From: Mesostigma viride
Taxonomy: Eukaryota; Streptophyta; Mesostigmatophyceae; Mesostigmatales; Mesostigmataceae
Length of the DNA: 36,402 bases
Assembly: GCA_009746045.1 (NCBI GenBank)
Contig: RPFO01000904.1
Location: 1 to 36,402 of the forward strand
Direction: 5' to 3'
Notes under the pieces: generated by a model
What the model saw: the letters and a program-made list of their open reading frames with translations, nothing else
The model's database searches: none
Told to the model about the DNA's origin: nothing
Shown here: positions 1 through 10,948 of the stretch, in pieces
How the letters are laid out: each line of letters opens with the position of its first letter
Numbering within the stretch: the first letter of the stretch is position 1
Made by a program: the position numbers and the translations under genes

Positions 1-419
1 CTTGCCGGAAAGAGAAAGAGATTAACTCAATTCATTTCATTCATTCCGGGGTCACAATGGTGAACGTTCCCACACACTATTAACCTTGGCGGCTCACGGC
101 GTTGCCAAGCAGTGCCAAGCAGCACTGCTTGGACGCATGGTAGCCAACCGAGATCTCTATAGGGCGCTACGGTTCACACGAATTGACCGTACGACCCAAA
201 ACGACTTATACTAGGTCCACGCACATTGACATGCTGCGCACCTACATATAAACCAAAGTACCGAAAGTACTACAAAACCACTAAATAGCAAGTACAACGC
301 CGCATGAACCGGCTGTACAAATAGTCCTAAATAGTCGAACACTAAGACTTCGCCTATTTCACATTGTTGCGCCGAACTGTCCACTAAAGGAACCTAATTA
401 AATAGGCTTGGACGCAACA
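1..419 (-). repeat. 3' LTR (partial) of the outer non-autonomous LTR retrotransposon
   Basis: This stretch matches 24676-25093 almost base for base; by eye there are about six differences, including two small indels. It is cut by the window start, so about 100 bases of the LTR lie outside. The inner end is GCAACA at 414-419, the complement of TGTTGC at the start of the right copy, which is the usual LTR terminal inverted repeat. A purine tract on the minus strand directly abuts it (420-435), so the element is read right to left and this is its 3' LTR. Confidence 0.8.
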
Positions 420-441
420 CTCCTCCCCCTCTCTGGGGAGA
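420..441 (-). other. polypurine tract of the outer LTR element
   Basis: On the minus strand this reads AGAGAGGGGGAGGAG directly before the LTR end TGTTGC. That is the position and composition expected of the plus-strand primer for reverse transcription. The plus strand also forms a CTCCCC...GGGGAG stem. The same CCTCC-pyrimidine/AAGGGG theme recurs inside the element at about 20820, 21205, 21290 and 21330. Confidence 0.6.
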
Positions 442-451
442 GGTCGGCTAC

Positions 452-456
452 CCCGC
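452..456. repeat. target site duplication CCCGC, left copy
   Basis: CCCGC immediately precedes the left LTR (457) and recurs exactly at 17194-17198 right after the right LTR. Five bases is the standard duplication for Ty3/gypsy integrases, so this fixes the element ends. Confidence 0.9.
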
Positions 457-1027
457 TGTTACGCCGCAAGCCTCGGCCGCCACCTCTACCTCTACCTGTC
501 CTGATACTACCTAAACTAGTGAGGCCGCTTCTATATACACCCCTAGCGAAAGACGACCGAGACGAACCAGATCTCAATGCATTTACATATGTACTACTGT
601 AATATGCCATAGGCCATTTAATCAAACCCGTTTACTCCAGGAAAAGAGGAAGGAAACACAACTAAACTGCCGTGACCCAAGCTAATATGTGTTAATTCAT
701 TTAACACACGCCGAGTGACCACACAAGGAGTGGAACGTGCATAAATGGTCACCAACGGTCCAACAGGCTCGGGCCGACCTGGCCCTCGCCTGCAGAAACA
801 CAGAAACACAGGCAGGTGCACAGATGCACGCCGGTCCACTACATTCTACAAAAGGATAAGGACCACTAATAAAGTACGCGGCGCGGCGCCCAAAGGCACC
901 CAATATACCACAGTACTGTTACGGGGACAATCATGTCCAAACTAGAACTGCACGTAACCTAGGAACAACCGAGGCCAAGGACCTAATTTACGTCCGTAAC
1001 TACAACGAATTGTTACGCGACGTAACA
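457..1027 (-). repeat. 3' LTR of the chromovirus
   Basis: A 571 bp sequence bounded by TGTTACGCCGC and GCGACGTAACA, an 11 bp terminal inverted repeat with one mismatch. It is repeated at 16623-17193 with the same length and about ten substitutions. It is the 3' copy because the coding strand is minus and the purine tract lies at 1028-1039. Confidence 0.95.
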
Positions 1028-1039
1028 CCTCCCCCCCCA
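1028..1039 (-). other. polypurine tract of the chromovirus
   Basis: The minus strand reads GTGGGGGGGGAGG directly before the LTR start TGTTAC. An uninterrupted purine run abutting the 3' LTR is the expected plus-strand primer. Confidence 0.8.
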
Positions 1040-1396
1040 CAAAAGGTAGGGAGCCCTCTCCCTACGCAGAGAGGAGGGAACCAAAGGGGTAGGAAAAACC
1101 TAATGCACCCAGCACATACCAACACAATCGATAGACCATCCCAGATACAAAGCACCAATAGTTCACACGGTCTCCACCACCACGCCGGGTGGTGTAGGGT
1201 TAGCCAGCACCAAGCCTGGTGGAGGTTCCCCTAACTGCCTGGAACGGAGTCCTGGCCGGGGGGGACGGCACTGGGCAGGACACACAGAGTAAACACATCA
1301 GCGCTAAGGACCAAGAACAGCCAACCAACTGGCCAGAATATGAGGGCGACTCTATATACCGGAGGGACAACACCCTCAGGTCGGGCCTAAGGCCCT
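1040..1396. other. non-coding 3' region of the chromovirus, no gene seen
   Basis: Between the last accessory reading frame and the purine tract I see only short overlapping frames. There is a small CACCACC/GGTGGTG inverted pair near 1170-1195 and no recognisable domain. Confidence 0.5.
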
Positions 1397-3707
1397 CTAT
1401 CTAGTGGCCATCCGTCTGTAAGTGCCACGAGAGGCCAGCAGGACCTCCAGGTAGGCCTGGTAGTGGGCCACATCCTCGACATTGTCATGCCTATCTACAG
1501 TGAGGAAAACATCGGCCCACACGCCGTCAGGAAAGAGGCCCAGGAAGGCCCAGTAATACCTATGCTGCGTGAGGACGACCTGGCCACGGGCCCAGTCCAG
1601 AAAGCCACAGGCAAAGAGGCGAAGGAAAGGCTCTACCGCGATCAGGCAAAGGGCCCGCAGGAGGAGGCGATGGTACCGGATCCGAGGGCGCATACCCGTC
1701 GGGAAGAACAGGTCCACCAGGGGCTCCACGTTGGACGGCCACAACCGGATGTGCCGAACCTCGCGGGAGCGCCACCGACGAACACACTGTCGCGACCCGA
1801 ATGTCTCTAGGTAGTCGCTGGCCCGAGGAGGAGGGTGACCGCGGGAGTCTAGACCCTGGCCCGGGATAGGCGCCGGGCGACGGGCATCCCACTCAAGGAT
1901 GGGCTGGAGGACCGTAGTGTACGCCGCACCCGGCACCGCAGGAAACTCTACTGTAAGGGCATCCGAAGCCATAATGCCCAGAGGGGAGGGTAAGCCCACT
2001 GGAACCCACCGTAGGTGTCCAAGTCGTTGTGGCGCCTAGCCCAGCGATACAGAACGCGCCGGACCAGGATCTCACCCTCGAACACCGGATCAGCTAAAAT
2101 AACCATGTCGAAGGAGGCCGATCAGTCTCAATGGGTAGGCCACGATCCCGGGGCGCCCGACACACCTGGGAGAACCCGTAGGACATGGGAGAGATGGCAA
2201 GCTCAGCAGAGGCGCGCGGCAGGTCACACTGTCGGCAGGCGAGTGCGGACATACCATACCCAGGAATGGGCGTGTCGCGCGACTCCGGCGTCGCATGCAC
2301 CACAGAAGGGCCCTGTCCCGATCACCCTGGGACAACTCCCGGAGGGAATCGGCAGCGCGGGTGGCGCGAGGATCCTGACCGGTGGACCGAACAACCGCGG
2401 CCAAAGACCGCGAGGCCGAAGGAGCAGGGACCGAAGCAGGGGCCGACGCAGGGGCAGGAGCCGACACCGACGCAGGGGGCACTGGTAAAACAGGAGGTCG
2501 CGCCGGACCCGAAGCCAGAGAGGGCCGTGACGGACCCGCCATCGACGCAGGCGCGCCGGTCTCCGTTGCCGGTGCACCCTCAGGCCACATATTGAAGATA
2601 GGGCCCGTAGGGACAGGCAGCCCGGCATAAGATTGGTTACCATCCAAGCTCCAGTCGGGCACCGGGATCCTCTGCGGGGGACCACCCTCCCAAAGCCTGG
2701 GATGATCGCCCGTGTCGCTGAAGAAACCACGAACTGGCTGTGAGGGCGCAGCGGACGGCCCAGAGGGGCGACGGCGGGCACAGCCGAAGGGGCTGAAGAC
2801 TCGCGCCGAGGCGCGGGAACGTCGGCCGCAGGCACAGAGGCAACCGGAGGTGTCGGAGCCGCAGCAACCGAAGGGGTAGGGGGCGCCGGCGAAACCACAG
2901 GTGCCGAAGAAACCGAAGGGGTAGGGGGCGCGGACACCACAGACACCCCACCTGGCGTGGCCGGAGTCTGCGCTTGGGCCGCCAGGAAGGCCCCGAACGC
3001 CGTGGTCAGGGACTGGATCTGAGCCTGCATAGCCGAGACCGTCGCCGAAAGAGGATCAGGCAAACCCGAAGGGGTAGGCTCTACTGCAACACCCGGGTCG
3101 ACCGAGGGGACGACGGGACCGGAGAGGGAGGAACAGACGCCGAGGAGGCGGACGCAGCGCTCGAGGCAGAATAATCTGGAGTATAATGTACCTCGGCTGG
3201 GGCGCCCGAAGGGGCAGGACCACTAACCGCTAGTCCCGCCGACTGATCAGCTATCTCCATGAATTCTACGGCCCGTAAAAGGTCGCAGGGGTTCTCATCT
3301 ACCTCAGCATCACCCTCAGCCGGAAGCCAAGGGAACACCTCCCGTAGGCAGGTACGGCCCACAGGGGTAGAGAGGTAGGAGAACACACGGCAGCACCGGA
3401 GAACCGCATCTATCTGTCCCAAGGCGGGACAGCTGGAACCACACCCCAACAAACAGTGTCCGGCATCGTCGAACCCGTGCAGGACAAGCTGGTGCGGCTC
3501 ATCAGGGGAAGGACCATACCACGTGACCCCGAAGAGGGCCGCCCTGACTAAGCCCGCATGTTGGGCCTGAAGGGCCGGCTGCACAACGCCACCCGGGTAA
3601 CTTGATCGCGACACCCAGCGGCCCGGAAGGGCCTCGAAATACAGCTCAGGGTCCGGTGGGGGCGGGGACGGCAGCGAGCTCTCAGCCGGAGGGGTAGGCT
3701 CTGACAT
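1397..3707 (-). pseudogene. accessory Pro/Ala-rich ORF downstream of integrase, frame-broken
   Basis: A coding-like stretch begins at an ATG at 3707 (MSEPTPPAESS), 77 bases past the integrase stop. It runs in one minus frame to about 3105, continues in a second (VEPTPSGLPDPLSATVSAMQ, then Pro/Ala/Val-rich) to about 2665, and in a third (PDWSLDGNQSYAGL) to about 2300. It is then carried by pieces ending at 1397. The last part is compositionally the most protein-like, rich in W, R, Y and L (for example DVFLTVDRHDNVEDVAHYQ). At least four frame changes are needed, several near short C or G runs, so either the gene is decayed or the assembly has homopolymer errors. No known domain is recognised. 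Position after integrase resembles the extra 3' ORFs of some LTR retrotransposons, but a function cannot be assigned. Confidence 0.55.
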
Positions 3708-3783
3708 GACGGCTGCGGAGGGGAGGGGACAACCAACCATCCGTCGACAGCAGACATAACATAAGAGAGGAGAAGGTCTACAA

Positions 3784-5878
3784 CTAGAGCTTATGCAGGG
3801 TTTTATACTCCTGCAGCAGGCGACTACACCCATCTAGCTCACTCTCAGTATACCAGACCTTATCTACCTCACTACGAGCATACATCCACTTCACCTTATA
3901 CTGGCGCTGGGTACCGCGGCCTTTTTTGATATCTCTATGGGCCACGATACCCTCTACCTCATCCTCTACCTCACCAGTATCCGGGTTATGCTCTAAAGGG
4001 GCAGGGGCTAATTCTCTACCAGCGAACGTGCTCTGATGATAGAGCTTCAGCTGGCTTCTATGAAAGGTGCGAGAGTGGGTCTGCCAAGAGGTAGGAATAT
4101 CTATCTCATACAGAAAATTACCTACTCTAGACAACACACGGAAGGGTCCTAAGAAGGCGGGCCTAAGTTTCACTTTCAGTTCAGCTTCGAACTTATGAGC
4201 GAAGCGGCCAACACGGGGGCCTTCTACTAAGACTAAATCTCCTATTTCTATCTCAGGTGCTCTTCTATCTAATGAGGCACGCAACCTAGCAAGGTATTTG
4301 GCCTGCGCCCTATGGTACCCTGCAATAGCGTTGTCGTGTGCATTCTTCATCTTATCTAATAACGCCTGCACACCTTCTACAGTATCCCGGGACACATCAT
4401 CCTTGTCCCTTAAAGGACTAGCTAAGAGAGAGGTAGGGGTAAGAGGTTGTCTACCAGTATCTAGGAAGAAGGGCGTATAACCATGCGCAGCCTGAGGGCA
4501 GTTGTTAAGGGAAAACTCTACCAAACATAGGTAATCCTCCCAATCACTCCCAGAGCCATTCACATAGTGACGCAGAGCTTCTTCCACTACCCTATTCAAA
4601 CGTTCTACTAAATGAGACGAGGAGGAGTGGTAGGCAGTACCGAAGGTGACCTTGGTACCGATAGCAGCGAAGAACTGCTGCCAAAAATCAGAAGTAAATA
4701 ACTTATCCTTATCACTAATAAACTGCCTACTCAAACCATGATATCTATATACGTTATTAAGGTATAGGCGTGCGCAATCGCGTGCGGTGAGTTCTAAGGG
4801 ACACGGCACGAGATGACACATACGAGTAAAACGATCTACAAAAACAAGGATCTGGGCGTTACCTCTATCATTCTTCCTAAAAGGTCCTACAAAATCCATC
4901 ATAATGGAGTCCCACGGCATGATGGGATCAGGTAAGGTCCTAGGCTCTGCTATCTGTCCTACATTGTTGGGTTTCATCTCCTGGCAAGATTGACAGGTTC
5001 TAACATACTCATCTACATCCTTTAAAAGGGAAGGCCAGTAGTAAGAGCGGGCTACTAGGTCCCGTACCCGTTTACCACCCTGGTGAGCAGCTAAGTCATG
5101 CAACTCAAAGAGCAAGGAGGAGCGACAGATAGGAGGGACATACAGGCGCCATTGAGGGGGAGAATCTGCTATCTGCACATATAAAAATCCACCTACAAAT
5201 TTACAAGGGTGCTTGCCTAATTGTTGGGGATGGGCAGCAATGGCAGCTAATGCTTCCGGCTCAGTGGCCGTAAATCTACTAATAAGACGTTCGAGATCAG
5301 AGGTAGGCATCGCTACAGAGGTATCCAGAACAGGTTTAAAGAGATCTCCTACCGCCTTGCCAAAGAGAAGGGGAGGTCCTAGAGGGACTATGTGTTCATA
5401 AGACTTTCCTGACCTAGTCGCTATATGGCTAAGCGGTATAGAAATTTTATTTTTCCCCTCCCCCCCCACCGAGACCACAGGAAGGGCCTCACACGGGAGA
5501 GAGAGTCCTACGTGAGAAAGGAGATCAGGCATGCGAACAGCTGTATGAAAGAGGTAGGCATAGGATTCATCATCAGGTAGTTCACCATACGGGGTTACAC
5601 CCATAGTAGTAGGAACTAGAGTAGTATTGAGAACATCAAGGTCCTCGAAAAAGGAGTAATCTGCACGACGAGAGAGTGCATCTGGTACTATGTTATCTAC
5701 ACCCTTAACATACTGAAGTTTAAAAGGGGAGAACTGTGCTAAAAACTCCATCCAGCGCGCTTGACGAGGGGTAAGGTTGGGTTGTGAGAGAAGATGGGTA
5801 AGAGGGCGGTGATCTGTCTGGATAACTAATCTATAAGGATCAAGCTCACAGGGTTCATTCAGACAAACATCAAATTGA
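3784..5878 (-). CDS. pol: pol, 3' part: RNase H end, integrase and chromodomain
   Basis: The frame is open from the insertion junction near 5878 to a TAG at 3784-3786. It starts with the end of RNase H, including TDHRPL, and the usual DALSRR linker. Counting from the Met at 5751, the integrase zinc-binding HHCC is at H218, H223, C253 and C256. The catalytic DDE residues are D286 (MMDFVGP), D347 (ISDKDKLF) and E383 (HLVERLNR), with the common HPQTDGQ box replaced by a serine-rich version. A GPFRVL segment follows at about 535 and a chromodomain at about 597-650 (EVEGIVAHRDIKKG, then YKVKWMYA and the VWYTESEL helix region). Integrase inserts the cDNA, and the chromodomain is known in this family to steer integration towards modified chromatin. 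The upstream part of pol is separated from it by the insertion at 5894-7554. Confidence 0.93.
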
Positions 5879-5879
5879 G

Positions 5880-5893
5880 CCCCTAAATGGTCT
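5880..5893. repeat. inverted target copy, left edge of insertion 1
   Basis: CCCCTAAATGGTCT here is the exact reverse complement of AGACCATTTAGGGG at 7555-7568 across the insertion. The left copy is read through in the RNase H frame on the minus strand (encoding HLG), so it is host pol sequence. The right copy is a reversed duplicate that ends the upstream frame in a stop. Confidence 0.85.
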
Positions 5894-7554
5894 GAGATCC
5901 TGCCGATAAATCGGCTGGATCTTCACAATTTTGCAAACCAGATGCCATCCAACCTACCCATATCCAATGGCTGTCCTTGGGGGCCAAGCATGTCCATGAG
6001 TTGCCCTTCGGGTTGGTATATCACAACCTCACATATATGCAGGGTAGGCCATATATAACTGCCGTCAAAGTCAGGGGGGTCAAGACGCGCGTTTTCATTT
6101 TTGGTAGAATGTGCATTTTGAATTATGTTATAAGACCTAGGCACCTACCACTTCAGGGATGATAAACAACTAGTTGCTGAACAGTTTGAGCCATTGGGGT
6201 CATCATTTGGGTGGGTATACCAGCAGTTACACCCAGTACAGCCCATAGGGGTACCGTTGGTAAAAAGCAACCAAGGGGGTAAGGGTGGGCATACTACCTA
6301 CTAATATGGCCATCAACCATGCCAAACAATACATTTCCCTTCCACAATGATGGGGAAACATAACTGCATCATCACACTACCCTTACATGGCACCTATGTG
6401 CAGGTGCTACCTTGTCCATGCACGTAGGTAACGTGGTACGGATACCCTACGCAAGGCATGCATTCTAGGAGGCAGCCACCAACAAACTAGTGATGTTGAG
6501 CCTATTTCAGCCTGCCCTAGCAAGGATAAACTAGGCCTAAGCTGCTATAGCTTGCCAGGTGATGGCCAGCACACCTGGTGGCACATGCTGTCAATGGGAA
6601 GCTTTTACTCACCAGTTACGTGCTTGATGATGCCACAGAGACCAGCCAACTGCCTCACACTCATGCAATATGTGTATGGGAAATGTATGACAAACATATA
6701 TGGAGGTATTCAAACCCATACAGCCTCTAAAACTTATCACCATCACCCTGTGGCAGGTCAACTGACTGAGGTAAGCATCTAAGAAGGGTGTTTTAGAAAG
6801 GGGCCAGGCCAGGGTCAAGAAAGAGCATGAATAATGCAAAAAGAATGTGCTACACAAGCTAGAACGTATATATAAACGTCAAACATCGATAGGAAAACGA
6901 TGCTTAAGCTTTACCAGGCATGGATGGCGTTACCTTGGCCCAGGCGGTGGCCGCAAAATGGCGCATTTCGGCACACCAAAGTTGTGCAGCATGGTCGCTG
7001 GATTCGGCGATTTCTGGCCACCCTTGCACGTTTACGACTACTATGTATCATAAAAAGTACAAAGAAACCGATATATCCTTTAAAATACGCCGGAAAGGTA
7101 TTGCTGTCAACGTTTCTATCGTCCGGCCTGATCGCAGTTTTTTCCAGCAAGAACGCTGCCGACACCTATCAAATGGCATTCCCGCGAACCAAAAATTGGC
7201 CTGTATGATCTTTAGGACGTATAAAATCAATATCCTAAGTTTGGTCAGAAAATTCGAACGAAAACGTAAATGCCATGCGTGGGCGCAAGCCGCCATGGCC
7301 AGGTCGTCGTTTTCCGGAATGCACGTTGTACGTGAAAAAGTACCCTGACCCCTTGTACTTTGACCGGCCAGAACACCTCTATAACTTTGTCAGAAGTATG
7401 CAAACCCATATACCATGCTTTAGAGTATTTTATAAACTTTCGATCTTCTCAGCTAAACGTTTCCTAATTCTCAATAGTTTTCGCGGCATTTGGTCGCCCG
7501 AGAAGGGGCCGATGCATCGGCTGGAACTCGATTTTTGGCGGAAAATCGGCCGCA
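5894..7554 (+). mobile_element. insertion 1: non-autonomous relative of the Penelope-like element
   Basis: This 1.66 kb segment splits RNase H of the chromovirus. From about 6200 to 7370 it is recognisably homologous, in the same orientation and order, to about 11580-12770 of insertion 2. Shared landmarks are TTACCTTGGCCCAGGCGG, GCAGTTTTTTCCAGCAAGAA, GGGCGCRAGCCGCCATGGC and TGTACTTTGACCG. It carries no reverse transcriptase and no convincing ORF, so it is probably mobilised by a full element. Both ends carry the motif GCCGATNNATCGGCTGGA (5902-5919 and 7508-7525). The left end is a 28 nt near-palindrome (5895-5922). Confidence 0.75.
5895..5922. repeat. terminal palindrome, left end of insertion 1
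   Basis: A 28 nt hairpin with arms AGATCC and GCCGAT pairing with ATCGGC and GGATCT, a single T-T mismatch and a two-base centre. It begins one base inside the inverted target copy. A related palindrome GCCGATGCATCGGC lies at 7508-7521 near the right end, followed by a GATTTTTGGCGGAAAATC hairpin. Confidence 0.7.
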
Positions 7555-7568
7555 AGACCATTTAGGGG
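7555..7568. repeat. inverted target copy, right edge of insertion 1
   Basis: AGACCATTTAGGGG is the reverse complement of 5880-5893. In the minus-strand pol frame it creates a TAA directly after WQHFLNP, ending the upstream piece. Confidence 0.85.
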
Positions 7569-8695
7569 TTAAGGAAGTGCTGCCACGCGTGGCAACAATA
7601 CACCACAGCTAATAGTTCTTGCTGGTGTACGGGATAGTTACGCTCCGCAGGAAGCATTGTCCTAGAAATATACTCAATTGGCTGTAAGCCCTGACCCTGA
7701 TCCTGGAGAAGGACGCCCCCTATAGCTACCTTACTAGCATCTGTAGCTACCACAAAGGGTTTAGTAGTATCCGGTAGGATGAGTACGGGAGGGGAGAGGA
7801 GTAGGGATTTTAGACACTGAAAAGCCGACTGACATTCACTACTCCAAACAAAGGGGATATCCTTCTTTAATAGATGATTAATAGGGGCTGCTATAGTTGC
7901 GAAACGCGGGATAAAACGCCTATAGTAAGAAGCAATTCCTAGGAAACTACGTACACCTTTAACGTCGGTAGGGGTAGGCCATTCCTGAATTGACTTAGTC
8001 TTATCTGGGTCAGTAGCAACCCCGGCATCTGACAGAACGTGCCCTAAGAAGGGGACACTTCTACCAGAGCGAACTTTAGCACGGCGCGCCCATAAAGAAT
8101 TTTCAGCCATGATTTCTAGTACTTTCTTTAAATCACGTAGGTGCGTTTCAAAATCAGGAGAATAAATAAGGATATCATCTAAGTAAGCTTGAGCACAAGA
8201 ACGGTCATGCTCAGATAAGGAAACAGAGGAGAAGGAAGGATCCTTTAAATCAGAGGACACTTGAGGAAGGTGGGAATTTCCCATAACAGGTCTAAGCACT
8301 TCATTCATTAACATCTGGAAAGAGGCAGGAGAGTTACAGAGTCCCATAGCCGCTACTCTAAACTGATAGTGCCCAAAAGGGGTAGCAAAGGCGGTTTTGT
8401 GGCAATCCTCAGGAGCTATACGTAGTTGCCAAAAACCATCCGCACAATCTAGTACTGTGAAACAGGTAGAACCTTTAACTTTATTAAATATATCATCAAT
8501 ACGAGGTAGAGGGTATTTAGACTTCACAGTAATATCGTTTAACTTCCTATAATCAGTAACTAGGCGAAACTTGCCATTTGGCTTAGGAACTAACAGGACA
8601 CCAGCGGAATAGGGGGAGTTACTAGGCTCTATCAATCCTGCTTCTAATAGTGATACTAAAATCTGTTTTAGTTCCTTTAACTCGTCGTCTGTCCC
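7569..8695 (-). CDS. pol: pol, middle part: reverse transcriptase and start of RNase H
   Basis: The open frame runs from the insertion 2 junction at 8695 to the insertion 1 junction, with no internal stop. Numbering from 8635, a typical Ty3/gypsy RT is visible: GLIEPSNSPYSAGVLLVPKP with KFRLVTDYRKLN near the start, motif A as VLDCADGFWQ with D63, FRVAAMGLCNSPASFQ at about 92-107, and the YLDD active site at 151-154. FLGHVLSDAGV and the connection region follow. RNase H begins at about 293, with D299 (VATDASK) and E340 (QQELLAV). About 25 extra residues rich in S and D lie between motif B and YLDD. It converts the element RNA to cDNA inside the Gag particle. Its true start is upstream in the protease piece (gag-pol polyprotein), so no ATG is expected here. 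Confidence 0.93.
8679..8695. repeat. inverted target copy, left edge of insertion 2
   Basis: AACTCGTCGTCTGTCCC is the exact reverse complement of GGGACAGACGACGAGTT at 12960-12976. The left copy is in frame with the RT (GTDDEL before KELKQ), so it is the original target. The right copy is the reversed duplicate. Confidence 0.85.
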
Positions 8696-8723
8696 AACTC
8701 AGTCCTCAAAAGAGGACTGAGTT
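8696..8723. repeat. terminal palindrome, left end of insertion 2
   Basis: A perfect 12 bp stem, AACTCAGTCCTC and GAGGACTGAGTT, around an AAAA loop. It starts at the first base of the insertion. The right end has the matching CTCGGTCCTC-AGGA-GAGGACTGAG at 12908-12931, then one more half-arm CTCAGTCCTCTCC at 12937-12949. Confidence 0.8.
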
Positions 8724-8935
8724 GACCTTTTTCAACCGGGTGTAGCGACTAGGTGGGGGGTCCATCCCAAATGTTTTGATGTGGATCGAGGGTGTATTTG
8801 ATGTCAATTTGCTGGGAAAAATGCTGCGTTAGTGAAAACTTGACCCAAACACCTGGAAATTACTCGGACATATGACACCCTCGGCGAATTTGCATTTTTC
8901 GGGATAAGAGCGAGTGGGGAAAATTTAATCAAATC

Positions 8936-10948
8936 ATGCCACACATTCTGCATTTGCCGCAAGTGCAGGCTGCGATGCCGCTCGTGGTGCGCAACACTTT
9001 CGGCACTCCCATTGCCGCCTGGCATTACTCTCCCACCTTGGGACAAATGGTTTTCAGCAACGGGAAGGTCAGCCGCGATACAACGCCCACCGAGCTGGCC
9101 ACCATCTTGGCAGGGCCCTGCCCCTGCCAACAACAACGGTATTTCAAGTACCTTGATCCCACCTCACAGCACGTCATGACCGCTGACCTCAGCATCCTGC
9201 CGAGCCACACGCTTGTAGACCTTTTTGCCAAAGGCACCAAGTTTCGGCCGTGGGTCCAGCGCACGTGTGCCAAAGAGGTGAATGCACTGCTCTCCACATC
9301 ACTGCGCAAATTCTGCAATGCCATGAGCACGGACCTACAGCTTGCTCCCCTTGCCATGGAACCGTGGTTTCGCGCCGTCATTCACGAATGCAATGCACGT
9401 CTCACCAGGCTTGATTACCGTCTCCAGCAGGTCCACCGCACCACCTGGCTCAACACCACAGATAAAGCACTTCTGGACCACTTCAAGCAGGACTTTATCA
9501 TCACGTGTGTTGACAAGAGTGCCAACAACTTTGCTTTCATATGCAAGAAGCACTACCTTGCTACTTTGCAACACGAGTTGGCGTCCAGCCCTACCTATGT
9601 TCAGCGTGCACAGTCCACCGCCAGTATCACTGCTGCTCATCGGGCTTTTCTGCACAGCCAAAACATTTTTGCTCGGGCATTCCTTAAGCGGCAGCGACGC
9701 GCCACCACCACTACGTTCCCATATCTGTATCTCACTCTTAAGCTGCACAAAACTCCTGTTGCTTTGCGCACCATTGCTGCGTCGCATTCAGCCCCACTGA
9801 TGCCTCTCTCGAAACTCATCTGCCATGCTTTGAATGCTCTTCTCCCCGAAGCCAATGCATTATGGGTGGAGGTGCTGTCGAATGCCGGGTATGAATGCGC
9901 TGGTAGTTGGATCGTCATAGACTCAGCCCAAGTACGCCTACGCCTTGCCGCCCTTAGCCGTTCTAAGACAGCAGCAGAGAAACGTATACCTATGCCCATA
10001 GCCACCTATGATTTCACCACTCTATATACCACACTAGATTTGCACGATTTGAAAGCTCGTTTAGATAGCCTCCTTACTCGTCTGTATGCACGTAGGCCTC
10101 ACGGGCGCAACCACCTGCACGTGCGTGTTTCTCAGACCAAGCCCACGGCAACGTGGCTCTCAGGGATCGCGGCAGGTGCTATCGTGCGGGATGGTTATAA
10201 TTATATTATCACGAAGGCTGACCTTGTCCATTGGATCTCTTATCTTGTTGATAACACCTTCATCTGTTTTGCGGGCAATGTATACCAACAAGCTATCGGC
10301 ATCCCTATGGGCACTAACTGTGCCGGGCTCCTTGCAAACCTCTATCTATACACTTATGAGCTTGCATTCATGGAGAATCTCATTGCCTCAAACGATGATG
10401 TTCTCATCAGGCGTTTTATCCATACATGTCGATACATTGATGATGTCATCGCTTTCGACAACCCTGATTTCGCAACCCATTTGTATATCACCGCTGGTCT
10501 GCCTGGCATCTACCCGCAAGCGTCCCTCACATTAAAGCTCACGTCGGAGGATACTCATTGCAATTACCTCGATCTTAACATTACCCATAACAAGAAGGGC
10601 TGGCGTACGGCTGTCTATGATAAGCGCAAGGATCCTAAATACCAGCAAATTCCTTTTATTCGTTACCCCGATATTCACAGTCTCCTTTCCCACACAGCAA
10701 AATATGGTGTTGTTCTTTCTCAGTTACATCGTTTTTCCCGTCTTTGTTCTTATCGTGTTGATTTCATCACGACTCTTGTTGAACTCTTGCAGCGTTTACT
10801 GGTCAAAGACTATGACCGAGCCATTATGCTCCGTCAAGTCCGATGTTTTTTGCAACGTCACCCACATCTGTTCGGTGCTGCCCCTTGGCACAAGCTCTAC
10901 AAACAGGTCGTGGACCGGCTGGATCGCATAGTATCTCCGCACATCTGA
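8936..10948 (+). CDS. Penelope-like element reverse transcriptase
   Basis: A 670-residue ORF from the ATG at 8936. RT motifs are clear: LTLKLHKTPVALRTIA at about 266-281, motif A TYDFTTLYTTLDL at about 357-369, motif B QQAIGIPMGTNCAGLLANLY at 451-470, and the YIDD active site at 500-503, followed by NYLDLNI and YDKRKD...YGVVLSQLHRFSRLC. N-terminal to the RT are a CPC (residues 62-64), an LFAKGTKF segment (96-103) and CVDKSANNFAFICKKHY (191-207). These correspond to the CxC and DKG-type linker motifs described for the Chlamys/Naiad side of Penelope-like elements. Those relatives carry an N-terminal GIY-YIG nuclease. I see none here before or after the RT, so the copy is either 5'-truncated or endonuclease-deficient. 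The protein would prime cDNA synthesis on the target. Assignment to Penelope-like is firm; the clade is inference. Confidence 0.85.
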   Translation: MPHILHLPQVQAAMPLVVRNTFGTPIAAWHYSPTLGQMVFSNGKVSRDTTPTELATILAGPCPCQQQRYFKYLDPTSQHVMTADLSILPSHTLVDLFAKGTKFRPWVQRTCAKEVNALLSTSLRKFCNAMSTDLQLAPLAMEPWFRAVIHECNARLTRLDYRLQQVHRTTWLNTTDKALLDHFKQDFIITCVDKSANNFAFICKKHYLATLQHELASSPTYVQRAQSTASITAAHRAFLHSQNIFARAFLKRQRRATTTTFPYLYLTLKLHKTPVALRTIAASHSAPLMPLSKLICHALNALLPEANALWVEVLSNAGYECAGSWIVIDSAQVRLRLAALSRSKTAAEKRIPMPIATYDFTTLYTTLDLHDLKARLDSLLTRLYARRPHGRNHLHVRVSQTKPTATWLSGIAAGAIVRDGYNYIITKADLVHWISYLVDNTFICFAGNVYQQAIGIPMGTNCAGLLANLYLYTYELAFMENLIASNDDVLIRRFIHTCRYIDDVIAFDNPDFATHLYITAGLPGIYPQASLTLKLTSEDTHCNYLDLNITHNKKGWRTAVYDKRKDPKYQQIPFIRYPDIHSLLSHTAKYGVVLSQLHRFSRLCSYRVDFITTLVELLQRLLVKDYDRAIMLRQVRCFLQRHPHLFGAAPWHKLYKQVVDRLDRIVSPHI

